DNA of 64,000 bases from Streptomyces sp. NBC_00513 (GCF_041431415.1 NZ_CP107845.1:248001-312000); one strand, 5' to 3'. Positions 6,689 to 15,744 are shown, numbered from the stretch's first letter. Notes: generated by a model from the sequence alone, not told the origin. A program made the numbers and translations.

Positions 6689-9600
6689 TCAGTCAAACTT
6701 AGACAGCCCTTCGTACACGTGACTGTTCCACACACCAGAGCGGTCCATAAAGTGAACCGTCAACGTTTGTCCCCTATTGAGGATGTACGGTAGTACCATA
6801 TCGCACCCAAGCGCCTCCACGCACGGACCGTCCACATGATTGATCACCAAGTCCACACGTGCAATGCGCGAACTTCCATCTGGATTGAGCATACTAGCGG
6901 CAACTTTTTGCTCGACATCGCTCGAGCGCATAGTAGGCGCGCGGAAGCCCCACTGCTTCAGTCGACTATTCGCTCGATCGATCAGGTCCCTGTGAGTTCC
7001 CTTTCCGCTCGTAAGGACGCCGGTCACATTGCCGTCGGCGTCCCTGGCAATGCCCGAAGTGTGTCCACCCTCATCCCGCTGCGGAAGTTTGCCATGGATA
7101 TCCTCGAGGTCGCTGTCACCGCATGCGCGGACGCCGATGGGTTCCTTGGCCGGGACCTGCACTCCGACCCGGATTTTCTGCATCGACTTGTTCGCGCTGT
7201 CGGCCATGCGGACCGGAGCGCCCTGCGCGAAGCTGTGCTTCTTGCCAGGTACGCACGGAGGGTTCTTGCGGAGCTTCTCTAGGATCTCATCAGCTTTGGC
7301 CATCAGCTTCTTGGCGGCGGCGGATTTGTCGAGGAAGTCGTTGAGGCCGGTGACGATGCGCTTGAGGGCTTTGGCGATCGCCGGCATTTCCTTGATGATC
7401 TTGACGGCCTTGCCCCAGGGGAGGGCGCCGACCGCGGCCCAGAAGCAGTCCTCGAAGTTGGGTTCTTCGAAGCAGTTCTTGATGTCTTCGAAGAGGAGGT
7501 CGACGATGATCTGACCGCCGTTCTCGACGAGGAAGTCAAGAACGTTTTTGTTCCGCAGTTGGCGGTTCTTCTCGTAGTCCTCCGGCGAGATTCCCGCTGC
7601 CTTCAGCGCCGCGATCTCCTCGTCGGTCAGCTTCGGGTGATGGTCGCCCTTCTCGACCTCCTTGGCCGCCGCTTCGCGGGCCTTGCGTTGCTGCTCGAGC
7701 TCGTACTCCTCGGCCTTCTTCGCCGCCTCGTCCGCTTCTCTGGCGTACGTGTTGGCGTTCTTGGCCGCGGCTTCGGCGGACTTGGCGTGGCCGTCGGCCG
7801 ATTCCGCGAACTTGTTGGCGTCCGCGGCGTCCTTCTCCGCCTGGGCGGCGGCGCCCTGGGCGACGCCCGCTTCGTGCTCGGCCAGGTTGGCGGCGCTGTT
7901 CGCGGCGACCGCGTGGCTGTCGGCCTCTGCGGCGGCGCCTCGGGCGCGGGAGGCTTCCGCCTCCGCCTGGTTGGCGGCGTTGCGGGCGGCCGTCGCGTCC
8001 GCGAAGGCCCTGTTGGCCGCGTCGCGGGCGAGTTTGGCGTCGGTCTGGGCTTGGGCGTCGGCCTGGTTGGCGCGCGCGGCGGCCGTGCGGGCCTTGGCGC
8101 CGTCCTCGGCGGCCTGCGCAGCCGACCTCATGGCCGCGGCGGCGGAACGCGCGGCGTTCGCGGACGAACGCGCCGCGTCCGCGGCGGCCTTGAAGGCCGG
8201 AGCGACCTGAGCGTTGGCCCCCTTGGCCGCGGTTTCGGCGGCTTCGGCGGCCTTGACCGCCTCTGCGGCCTTCGCCTCGGCCGCGGTGACCTGCTCGGCA
8301 CCCATCTGCTCCGCGGCGGCGGCGACCTCGGCGGCGAAGTCGGCGTCGACGTCCTTCCCGGCGAACGGCGCGGTCAGTGCGATCGCGGTGTTCGCGGGGT
8401 CGGCGATGCCGGCGGCGGTGCTGCGTGCCGCGTCGGACGCCTTGACGGCGATGGTCGACTGGAGGCGTGCCATGGCCGCCTCGCGGACGGCGCCCTCCGC
8501 TTCGTCCTTGGTGCGGTTCGCGGCCTGGTAGGAGTTGTTCGCAGCCATGGCGGCGAGTCCGGCGAGTCGGCCGGCCTCGTGCGCGGCGATGCCGGCGCGG
8601 GCCTCCTGGGCCGTGGCTTCCGCGGCCTTCTGGTTGGCGCGCTGGGCCGCGGCGTGCGTGGCTGCGGCTTGCGCCTCGGCCTTGTTGGCTGCGGCGTTCG
8701 CTGCGAACGCTGCGGCTTCGGCCTTGTTGGCCGCCGCGTTGGCCCGCGCGGCGTGTGCGGTGGCCTCGGCCGCCGCGGCCCGCGCCCGGGCGGCCGCGCC
8801 GGCGGCCTCGGTCGCCGCGGAGCGGGAGCGGATGGCCGCACCGCTCGCGGTGTCGGCGGCGCCGCGGGCCTCACCGGCCGCCGTTCCGGCGGTGTCGGCG
8901 TCGGCGCGTGCCGCGTTTGCGGCGGCCCGGGCTTCGGCGGCGTGGATCGTGCCGCGGCCGGAGGCGGCCATCGACTCGGTGGCCCGGGCACGGGATTCCT
9001 GCGCCTGGTGTCGCTGTTCGGCCGTGCGCGCGGCGTCACGGGCGTTGCGGGCGTTGGTCTCCTCCGCCCGCGCCTGGCGGTCCGACTCGGCGGCGATGCC
9101 GTCCTGGCGGGCGGCGTCCGCCCGCGCGGACGCGGCCGTCGCGGCGGCCGCCTGTGCCTGCGCACGGGCTGCGGACGCCGTACGGGCCTCGGCCTCGGCG
9201 CGCGCACGGGCCGCCGCGGCGATGTCCCGTTCGTGCTCGGCCCGGGCCCGGGCCGCTGCGGCGAGGTCGCGCTCACGCTCGGCGATCTTGCGTTGCTCGG
9301 CCGCGATGACCGCCTGACGCTCCGCTTCGATGCGGTTCTCGCGGGTCTTGCGGGCGTGTTCCCACGCCTCGCGTTCGGCCTGCTCGGCTGCCACGCGGGC
9401 GTCCTTGGCGCGCTCCGCGGCAGTCGCGGCGATCTTCGCCTGCTTGTCCGCGGCCTCGGCCATCCGGGCCCCGGCCCGGGCGTGCTCCTCGGCGTTCGCC
9501 CGCCACTTCTTGGCCTGCTGCTCGCGCAGTTCGGCCTGGTTCTTGGCGTTCAGGCCGGCCGCGGTGGCGGCGGTGGCGTCCACCGCGTGCTGAGCCGTCT

Positions 9601-10801
9601 GGCCGGCCTTCCACGCGGCGTCCGCCGCGGCGGCGATGCCCGAGGCGACCTCGGACCACTGGATTCCGTGCTCCAGGCCGGTCTGCACCAGGACATCGGC
9701 CTGTGCCTTGGCCCGCAGGGCCGCGACCTGCGCTGCCTTGGCTGCGTCCTGGGCGTAGCCGACCTGACGCGCGACCTCGGCCTTGACCTTGTCGTAGTCC
9801 GACAGACGCTTGCCCGCCCGGTCGGCCGCCAGCATCCGGTCCGCCTCGCGGGAGGCGGAGGCCGCTGACGACATGGCGTTGGAAGCGTCTTCCAGCGCCC
9901 TGACGGCGTCGCCGTGTACGGCGATCAGCTTGGTACGGGCCTCGGCGGCGACAGCGGCTCTGTGGGCGAGATCCCGCAGCTTCTCCGCGGCCTCCGTGGC
10001 GTCCTTCAGCGCTTTCAGGTGTGCGGCCTGGTTGTCGGCGTCTTGCTTCGACGCGGCCTGGTAGCCCTTCTCCAGGAATTCCGTGATCGCCGCGTCGGTG
10101 CCGGCGTCCAGCGCGGCCTGCGCGGCCAGCTTCACCGCGGGGCCACCCACCGACGCCAGCATCTGGACGCGCTTGCGCAGCTCCTCCGCGCGCTTGGCCG
10201 TGTTCTGCTTCTGCGCCTCGTCACGCTGCTTGGCGATCTCGGCGCCGAAGGCCAGGAAGTCGGCGCGGTCCTGCGGCGTGCCCTTCAGCACCCGCTCGAC
10301 CTCGGTGTTGAAGAACGGGCCACCGGTGCCGCGCAGCGCCTCGACCTGCCGGCGGTTCTCGACGTCGGCGCCGGCCTTCTTGTCCTTGGCACGTTGGCGG
10401 GCCTCGGCCACACCATGCTGAAGGAAATCGCGGATCGCGTTCGGGTCGGAGCTGGCGAGGGCCTTCTTGGCGGCTTCGCGGACCTCTTCGTCCTCGTCGA
10501 ACTCGACGAAGTCCTCGACGAGTTGACGGTCCCGCTCGTCGCTCATCCGGTCGAGTTGCGACTTTCCACCCGCCGGCGGCGCGGCGGCGGCCTTCGGCTT
10601 CAGCGCTGCCACCAGCTGGTCCAGCGACTGCACCGTCCGCGTCAGCGACGGCTTCTCATCGCGTCCGGCGGTCGCGGCAGCGGCCTCACCGGTGACGGTG
10701 CCCAGCACCGCCAAGGCAACAGCTATGGACACGCCTCTTCGTACGTTCGCGGCCACGCCGAGGCGTGGCCTTCCGGCCCTGGGCCGGAAACTTCCCCACA
10801 C
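6689..10801 (-). CDS. giant ALF/coiled-coil polymorphic toxin with SCP1.201/DddA-type deaminase tip (UmbC-like)
   Basis: 1370 residues. GTG start with AGGGGG about ten bases upstream. Layout: an export signal with a basic start (to about 45), three ALF repeats (about 106-140, 164-195, 220-256; e.g. EVREAAKKALASSDPNAIRD), then roughly 800 residues of Ala-rich coiled coil (about 260-1080), a pretoxin segment (about 1095-1180) and a 190-residue tip from PPCVPGKKHSF. The tip has GHTSGIARDADGNVTGVLTS, a VE motif and PCVEALGC (Cys1327, Cys1333), as in SCP1.201/DddA cytosine deaminases. The usual zinc-binding HVE reads DVE (Asp1295, Glu1297). The architecture resembles UmbC of Streptomyces umbrella toxins, which have more ALF repeats. 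An Imm1 gene follows at 15 bp. The tip is AT-richer than the stalk. Confidence 0.85.
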   Translation of the reverse strand: MWGSFRPRAGRPRLGVAANVRRGVSIAVALAVLGTVTGEAAAATAGRDEKPSLTRTVQSLDQLVAALKPKAAAAPPAGGKSQLDRMSDERDRQLVEDFVEFDEDEEVREAAKKALASSDPNAIRDFLQHGVAEARQRAKDKKAGADVENRRQVEALRGTGGPFFNTEVERVLKGTPQDRADFLAFGAEIAKQRDEAQKQNTAKRAEELRKRVQMLASVGGPAVKLAAQAALDAGTDAAITEFLEKGYQAASKQDADNQAAHLKALKDATEAAEKLRDLAHRAAVAAEARTKLIAVHGDAVRALEDASNAMSSAASASREADRMLAADRAGKRLSDYDKVKAEVARQVGYAQDAAKAAQVAALRAKAQADVLVQTGLEHGIQWSEVASGIAAAADAAWKAGQTAQHAVDATAATAAGLNAKNQAELREQQAKKWRANAEEHARAGARMAEAADKQAKIAATAAERAKDARVAAEQAEREAWEHARKTRENRIEAERQAVIAAEQRKIAERERDLAAAARARAEHERDIAAAARARAEAEARTASAARAQAQAAAATAASARADAARQDGIAAESDRQARAEETNARNARDAARTAEQRHQAQESRARATESMAASGRGTIHAAEARAAANAARADADTAGTAAGEARGAADTASGAAIRSRSAATEAAGAAARARAAAAEATAHAARANAAANKAEAAAFAANAAANKAEAQAAATHAAAQRANQKAAEATAQEARAGIAAHEAGRLAGLAAMAANNSYQAANRTKDEAEGAVREAAMARLQSTIAVKASDAARSTAAGIADPANTAIALTAPFAGKDVDADFAAEVAAAAEQMGAEQVTAAEAKAAEAVKAAEAAETAAKGANAQVAPAFKAAADAARSSANAARSAAAAMRSAAQAAEDGAKARTAAARANQADAQAQTDAKLARDAANRAFADATAARNAANQAEAEASRARGAAAEADSHAVAANSAANLAEHEAGVAQGAAAQAEKDAADANKFAESADGHAKSAEAAAKNANTYAREADEAAKKAEEYELEQQRKAREAAAKEVEKGDHHPKLTDEEIAALKAAGISPEDYEKNRQLRNKNVLDFLVENGGQIIVDLLFEDIKNCFEEPNFEDCFWAAVGALPWGKAVKIIKEMPAIAKALKRIVTGLNDFLDKSAAAKKLMAKADEILEKLRKNPPCVPGKKHSFAQGAPVRMADSANKSMQKIRVGVQVPAKEPIGVRACGDSDLEDIHGKLPQRDEGGHTSGIARDADGNVTGVLTSGKGTHRDLIDRANSRLKQWGFRAPTMRSSDVEQKVAASMLNPDGSSRIARVDLVINHVDGPCVEALGCDMVLPYILNRGQTLTVHFMDRSGVWNSHVYEGLSKFD

Positions 10802-10832
10802 GGGAAAACCCCCTACTCGAATGAATCAGGAA

Positions 10833-10912
10833 ATTGCCCACCCTGGTCAGGGGCGGGATGGTCGAATGCCGTGCGGCCTGCGATTGCCCGCCCTGGTCAG
10901 GACGGGATGGTC
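10833..10912. repeat. 50-bp-spaced direct repeat ahead of the toxin gene
   Basis: TTGCCC(A/G)CCCTGGTCAGG followed by CGGGATGGTCG occurs twice, starting near 10834 and 10884. The pair lies 30-110 bp upstream of the toxin start and downstream of the hairpin at 10932, so it is placed to be a regulator site or part of the toxin promoter. No function can be assigned from sequence. Confidence 0.45.
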
Positions 10913-10931
10913 GGCTTGATCAGGGCGGTGT

Positions 10932-10956
10932 GGCCGGCCCCGGTCACGGGCCGGCC
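10932..10956 (-). terminator. hairpin between the ALF-repeat gene and the toxin gene
   Basis: GGCCGGCCC and GGGCCGGCC form a 9-bp GC stem with a seven-base loop, 14 bp after the stop of the 383-residue ALF gene. It implies that the toxin gene has its own promoter or is expressed at a lower level by read-through. Confidence 0.65.
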
Positions 10957-10969
10957 GCGCGTCTTGCAA

Positions 10970-12121
10970 TCAGCCGTGGGTGCGGTTTTCGCCGTCTTGG
11001 GCCCGGCCGTGCATGGCCTGCCAGAACGCCGCCGCCTCCTGCGCCCGGCTCTGTTCGCCGGCCCAGGCCTTCTCGTTGGTCTCGGCGGTGGCCGAGATCG
11101 ACTTCCAGAGCTCCTGCGCCGGCTCCCGTGACAGTGCGACCACGGTCCGCCAGTTCTCCGCCTGGGCGGTCGCGGCGGCCTGCTCGGCCAGCCACGCGCG
11201 CCGCGCCGCATCGGAGTGCTCGGACAGCGTCTTCCAGGCCTGGTTCGCCTCGGCGCGGGCCTTTGCCGCGTCCGCCGCACCGAGCACGGCTGCCTCGGCG
11301 TCCGTGGCTTTCCCGATCAGGCGCGTCAGTGTGTTCTGTCGGACCGCTTCCGCGTCGGCGACCCGCGTCCGGTAGGCCTCCAGGTCCAGCGCGGCGCCGG
11401 TCGCCCAGCCGTAGCCGAAGAACTCCGCCACGTCCGTGTCCGCGGCCCCCGGCCGCAACGCCCACCGCGCCGCGACCCGTACCTGCTCGCCCTCATCCTG
11501 ATCGGCCCGGTCGCGTACGAAGTCCCTTTCCTTGAGGGTGACTTCCATCCGCTGCCGTTCCCCGGACTCGCGCACTGTCCGGTCGAGTTGCTGTGCCTGC
11601 GCGTATCCCGTCGTCACGAACGCCGCCTGCTCGGCGGCGCTGCCCTTCAACGCCCGCGTCGCGGCCGTCCGCACCTTGGGGGAGAATTCCGCCGTGTGCG
11701 TGGCGGCCACCCGCTCGCAGAACGCCTTGTTACGGGCACGGGTCTCCCTCGATCGCTGCTTCGCGTAGTCGAAGCCGGCACCGGGTGCGAACCACTCCAG
11801 GAGTGCCTCGTCGCCGCGGGAGCTGCGCAGCGCGTTCCACGCCGACGTGCGCACCTCGGCGGCCGGGTGCGTCTTCGCCATCGACGTCACCTGTCGCCGC
11901 GCCTCCTCGATGGCGGCGGCCAGCTCGGGCGAGAGCGCCTGCCCCTCTCCTTCGACCCGGCCCTCGGAGACGGAGGACAACCCGGTGACCACGACGGACG
12001 ACGGTACGCCGACCGTTGCGGCGCGGGCATCGGCCCACGCGGGCCCCACTCCCGCGACCGCGATCCCGCCGGCCAACACACCGACGCCCAGCGCCCGCCC
12101 GCCCCACCACTGACGACTCAA
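10970..12121 (-). CDS. secreted ALF-repeat protein without a toxin tip
   Basis: 383 residues. TTG start with AAGGGGGG about seven bases upstream. A signal peptide (ALGVGVLAGGIAVAGVGPAW, then ADA) is followed by three ALF-type repeats, for example AEVRTSAWNALRSSRGDEAL, SPKVRTAATRALKGSAAEQ and EQVRVAARWALRPGAADTDV. The second half is Ala/Glu-rich helix, much shorter than the toxin stalk, and ends without a recognisable effector. It could be an accessory scaffold that co-assembles with the large toxin, or a stalk gene that lost its toxin end. It lies between the lectin genes and the toxin, in the same orientation, and ends at a hairpin. Confidence 0.75.
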   Translation of the reverse strand: MSRQWWGGRALGVGVLAGGIAVAGVGPAWADARAATVGVPSSVVVTGLSSVSEGRVEGEGQALSPELAAAIEEARRQVTSMAKTHPAAEVRTSAWNALRSSRGDEALLEWFAPGAGFDYAKQRSRETRARNKAFCERVAATHTAEFSPKVRTAATRALKGSAAEQAAFVTTGYAQAQQLDRTVRESGERQRMEVTLKERDFVRDRADQDEGEQVRVAARWALRPGAADTDVAEFFGYGWATGAALDLEAYRTRVADAEAVRQNTLTRLIGKATDAEAAVLGAADAAKARAEANQAWKTLSEHSDAARRAWLAEQAAATAQAENWRTVVALSREPAQELWKSISATAETNEKAWAGEQSRAQEAAAFWQAMHGRAQDGENRTHG

Positions 12122-12197
12122 CTCAGAACCCCCCTTGGGAAAACAAAAACGTGTACAACGTTCTCGGTGGACGCGCTCACGCGCCCCGAGCCGAGAC

Positions 12198-12827
12198 TCA
12201 CGCGACCTGCTGGACCTGCCACAGTTGGGCTGCCGTGCGGTTGCACGTGTACAGCTGTGTGTCGATGCCGTCGTCTTCCTTTGCGCCGGGGACGTCCAGG
12301 CACATGCCGTCGGCGTGCGCAGGCTGCAGCTCGTACAGCTTGCGCACGGGGTCGATCAGCATCAGCTGCCAGCGCTGGTGGTCCTTGCCCGCGCACGCCC
12401 ACTGCTGGATGACAGAGCCGGGCTTGGTACCGGCGTTCTCCACTTCGAGGCACTTGCCGCTCAGGACGGAGCGCAGTTCGAAGCTTCCGCCCGCCGTGGC
12501 GACGGCGGTCCACTGCTGGGCGGTGGTGCCGCCGCAGGTGTGCTGCTGGACGTGGATGCCGTTGGTAGTCTTGCCGGCTTCGACGTCCAGGCACTTGCCG
12601 CTGTGGGATGCCGTGAGCTGGATGACCGTCTGAGGCATGCCGGCGCGGGACCTGGCCTCCTGCGCCGCGGTGGCCGCGTTGAGGGCGGCCTCGCGCGCCG
12701 CTGCGGCGGCGTCGCCCGAGGCGGTGCGGCCGTCGATGCTTCCTTCGGCATGCACGGCGGTCGCGGTGCCGGCGAGTACGGCGACGGTGGCGCTCGCGGC
12801 CAGGGCGGCCCGGATGATTCGAGACAT
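12198..12827 (-). CDS. secreted ricin-type beta-trefoil lectin with helical N-terminal extension
   Basis: 209 residues. Signal peptide from MSRIIRAALAASATVAVLAG. A short Ala-rich helix follows (about 40-65), then one ricin B-type beta-trefoil with the repeats SGKCLDVEAG…TTAQQWTAV, SGKCLEVENAG…KDHQRWQL and CLDVPGAKEDDG…AAQLWQV. These hold the QxW motif or a close variant in each lobe. Such domains bind galactose-type sugars. The Ala-rich helix is unusual for a plain lectin and could dock onto the coiled-coil or ALF proteins of this cluster; that is inference. It sits 35 bp from the upstream paralogue and 76 bp from the ALF gene, so the three are probably one transcript. Confidence 0.85.
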   Translation of the reverse strand: MSRIIRAALAASATVAVLAGTATAVHAEGSIDGRTASGDAAAAAREAALNAATAAQEARSRAGMPQTVIQLTASHSGKCLDVEAGKTTNGIHVQQHTCGGTTAQQWTAVATAGGSFELRSVLSGKCLEVENAGTKPGSVIQQWACAGKDHQRWQLMLIDPVRKLYELQPAHADGMCLDVPGAKEDDGIDTQLYTCNRTAAQLWQVQQVA

Positions 12828-12862
12828 GAGGGGATCCGTTTCCTTTCGCGCGTTCAGGATGC

Positions 12863-13453
12863 TCAGGCGGCCGTGATCGGCTGGAGGCGCCACTTCTGGG
12901 AGGCCTTGCCGTTGCAGGCCGACAACTGGGCGCTCGCGCCGTTCTCCTTGCCGGAGGAGGCGATGTCCAGGCATCGGTTCACGTTCGGCGGGGTGTGGGC
13001 GGGTCGCATCTCGTACAGTTCCTTGGCGATGTCGACCATGGCCAGGCTCCAGCGCTGCTGCGGCGCCTCCACGCACCACCACTGCTGGACGAGCGTCCCA
13101 GCGCTGGTGCCGGAGTTCTCGGCCTCGAGGCACTTGCCGCTGTGCACGGCCCGCAGTTCGAAGGTGCCCGCGCCGGTGGGCACCAGGTCGAACCTCTGGT
13201 TGTCGGCGCCGTCGGCACACGCGGACTGGATGGCCTTGGCACCGTTGCGCATGCTGACGGTGGGGATGGTGAGGCACTGGCCGCTGTGCTCGACCTTGAG
13301 CTGTACCGCAGACGGGGCCGTGGCCTCGGCGGCGACCGCGGGGACAGCGGCGAGTGCGGCGGGCTGCTCATCGGCGACGGCAGCGGTCACGCCGCCGGCG
13401 AGCGCGGCGAGGCTGGCCCCGACGGCCAGGACGGATCGAACGATCCGAGACAT
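12863..13453 (-). CDS. secreted ricin-type beta-trefoil lectin
   Basis: 196 residues. Leader MSRIVRSVLAVGASLAALAG with an Ala-cleavage region, then a ricin B-type trefoil: SGQCLTIPTVSMRNG…DNQRFDL, SGKCLEAENSGTSAG…PQQRWSL and RCLDIASSGKENG…ASQKWRL. It is paralogous to the next gene downstream, sharing the leader start and the trefoil, but lacks the Ala-rich helix. In umbrella toxins the target-cell lectin activity sits in UmbA next to a protease-like domain; here the lectin stands alone. It lies 52 bp downstream of the ALF-AbfB gene in the same orientation. Confidence 0.85.
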   Translation of the reverse strand: MSRIVRSVLAVGASLAALAGGVTAAVADEQPAALAAVPAVAAEATAPSAVQLKVEHSGQCLTIPTVSMRNGAKAIQSACADGADNQRFDLVPTGAGTFELRAVHSGKCLEAENSGTSAGTLVQQWWCVEAPQQRWSLAMVDIAKELYEMRPAHTPPNVNRCLDIASSGKENGASAQLSACNGKASQKWRLQPITAA

Positions 13454-13505
13454 GGGGTATTTCCGTTCTACTCAGGTCTGAAGGAAAGGACTCGGCCGAC
13501 CGCGG

Positions 13506-15086
13506 TCAGGGCGCGAGGGGGGCGTCAAGTTTCCAGGACGCGTCCTGGGCGAAGTCCTTCGGCGTGTCGTAGCGGTTCTTGCCGCCCGCCTTGTTGGCCG
13601 CGAACAGGTCGCCCCAGTACTGGCGCAGGAAGCGGCCCGGCAGGCCCGCCGACTCGAAGGACGTACCGGAGCCGCTGAGGCCCTTCTTGGCGCACCAGGT
13701 GGCGTCCTTGCGGAACTGCACGCTGTCGTCGCTCGCGATCATCTTGACCCGCAGGTCCTGCAGGGACAGGTAGCGACCGGGCTTGCGGGCGGACTCGAAG
13801 GAGTAGCAGCCCGGCTGGCCCCCCAGCGCGGAAACGACGATCCAGGTGGCGTCCTCGCGGTCGGCCTGCTTGGAACTCACCGACACCGGGGCGAGGAACA
13901 CCTCACCGGCGTCGACACCCGACTGCCGGACGATGAAGCCGACCGGCTTGCCGCTCGCCGGCTGCAGCGACTGCCGCTTAGCCCGGTACAGGCTGTCCTC
14001 CTTGAGGAACCGCGCGACCTCCTCGTCGCTGCCGGCCAACGCCTTCTTCGCGACCGCGACCAGGTTGGGGTTCATGCCGGTCTTCTCGGCGGCGGTCTGC
14101 ACCTGCAGCGCGAGCCGGCGGTTGGCGGCGGCGACGGTCTTGCGGCGCGCCTCGTCGTCCTTCTTGTACGCCTCTTCGGCGCCGGTGTGGATGAACTGCT
14201 TCCACACGGCCGGATCCGGGCTGAGGACCGCGCGCTGCGCCGCCGCGAAGAGCTCGCTCTCCTTGAAGTCGGCCGGTGCGAGGCGCAGGAGTTCGCGAAT
14301 GAAGTTGTCGTCACCGAGAGCCAGCATGGCCTCGGACGGCGTGATGCGGAACAGCGCGGCGGCGTCGGTGCGGGCGGCGATCTCCCTGCGACGCTCGGCC
14401 TCGGCGCGATTCTTCTCCTCCAGTTCCTTCAGCTCGTTGGCCACGTCGCGCCGGTGGGCTTCGCGGGCGCCGTTGGTGATGAACTCCTGCCAGGCGGCGG
14501 CGTCACCTGCCAGGGCCCTCGCGGCGGCGGCGCGGACCTCGGGACCGGCGGCTTCGTGGCGCATGACCGCACGGATGAAGTTGTCGTCGCCAAGGTCGAG
14601 CAGGTCGGGGCCGTTCGGGATGCCGACCGCGATCAGTGCCTGGGACTTGGCGAGGCGGGCCGCGCGGGCGGCGTCGGCCTTGTCCTTCTCGCGCTGCTTG
14701 TCGACGGCGTACGCGGCGTGGATGCCGGTGGTGATGAACCGGACGTGGTCCTCGGCCACCGCGCTCGTCATGGCCGCCTCGGCGGCCAGTCGTACCGACT
14801 CGAAGTTCTCCCCGCCGTCCCGCGCCTTCTGCCAAAGGGCGTGGAGGAAGTCGTGGTCGCTGAGCAGCAGTACGTCCGGGCCGGGTTCGAGGCGCACCAC
14901 GGAGGCGGCGTCCACCCGCTGCTTCTCGGTGGTCCCGATCCCGACGGCCGCGGACACGGTGCCCGACGGAGCCGCGACGGCGAGGGGCGCGGCCATGCCG
15001 GTGACGGAAGCCAGAGCGGTTGCGGTCACCAGCCCTCGGGTGACAGCCATCCGCACGCGAGCGGAGTTCGAGTGGCTCTTCTTCAT
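13506..15086 (-). CDS. secreted ALF-repeat protein fused to an AbfB-type carbohydrate-binding domain
   Basis: About 526 residues. ATG at 15086 has AGGGGGA about twelve bases upstream; an in-frame GTG at 15119 is less likely. The signal peptide contains LVTATALASVTGMAAPLAVA. Four ALF-type repeats follow (roughly residues 65-125, 150-215, 235-300 and 315-350), e.g. LGDDNFIRAVMRHEAAGPEV and LALGDDNFIRELLRLAPADF. The last 150 residues are an AbfB-like beta-trefoil: FESARKPGRYLSLQDLRVKM, then FESAGLPGRFLRQYWGDLFA. Fusion of ALF repeats directly to a sugar-binding module makes it a natural bridge between scaffold and target surface. It is the first gene of the minus-strand cluster, so the main promoter should lie in 15090-15300. 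Confidence 0.85.
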   Translation of the reverse strand: MKKSHSNSARVRMAVTRGLVTATALASVTGMAAPLAVAAPSGTVSAAVGIGTTEKQRVDAASVVRLEPGPDVLLLSDHDFLHALWQKARDGGENFESVRLAAEAAMTSAVAEDHVRFITTGIHAAYAVDKQREKDKADAARAARLAKSQALIAVGIPNGPDLLDLGDDNFIRAVMRHEAAGPEVRAAAARALAGDAAAWQEFITNGAREAHRRDVANELKELEEKNRAEAERRREIAARTDAAALFRITPSEAMLALGDDNFIRELLRLAPADFKESELFAAAQRAVLSPDPAVWKQFIHTGAEEAYKKDDEARRKTVAAANRRLALQVQTAAEKTGMNPNLVAVAKKALAGSDEEVARFLKEDSLYRAKRQSLQPASGKPVGFIVRQSGVDAGEVFLAPVSVSSKQADREDATWIVVSALGGQPGCYSFESARKPGRYLSLQDLRVKMIASDDSVQFRKDATWCAKKGLSGSGTSFESAGLPGRFLRQYWGDLFAANKAGGKNRYDTPKDFAQDASWKLDAPLAP

Positions 15087-15744
15087 TCTGTTTTCGGATC
15101 CCCCTGTTAGCTCCCGCACACAGTTACTGATGGGCGCGAGGCGGTCGGAGGGGCAGTCTTGAAGATCACAAAGAGACCGTCAAAGCGGATCTGACGGTTC
15201 CTGTTCGATTGAGAGCACATTTGTTCATTCAGGCGTCGATTTTCCGCCAACCTTCGACCGTAAGTCGGCTTGCCAAGCTCGGCGAGCACTCCGACCCATT
15301 CACCGGAAGTATTGATTCCGCACGGAGGACGACACGGATCCAGCCGCCACGCGACACTCCCCCTGGTCATCCTGCCCTTATGGCACAAGGGCTGCGGCAC
15401 TCCGAACACTTCGGGACCGCCACAACCACACCGTTCGCATGAGAGATGTAAGGGAAATGTGTGCAGGCACACACCGGATCATCGGCGTCACGACCGGGGT
15501 AGAATCCGCACCTTTCAGCGACTCCCCCAACGCGCACACCGACCACAACTCGCCCACGCACTCTCTTACTTGCTGCCGAGACAGAGCCCGACTGCCCTCG
15601 TAACCGTCTGGGCCTCGCCGGTACGCTCCCAGCCTCCTGGGCGCGCGAGAACCAACTTCCCGCGCGTCTTGCTCGATTTCTTCGGCAAAGGAATGTGCAG
15701 GACCTCGGGAAGCTCACGCCCAGGCCATGGCCGAACGAGACGGG
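15087..15744. other. non-coding; probable promoter region of the ALF/lectin cluster
   Basis: No supported gene. The part next to 15087 is AT-richer than average, as expected of a promoter for the divergent minus-strand cluster. I could not fix a -10/-35 pair with confidence. Confidence 0.35.

Noticed and set aside
7559..9868. 769-codon plus-strand open frame, Gly/Arg/Leu-rich
   Set aside because: It is antisense to the Ala-rich coiled coil of the toxin; long antisense openness follows from GC-rich third positions and it has no domain motif.
15107..15472. 121-codon minus-strand ORF with several Cys, upstream of the lectin cluster
   Set aside because: Lies in the probable promoter region, has no ribosome site and no recognisable fold.
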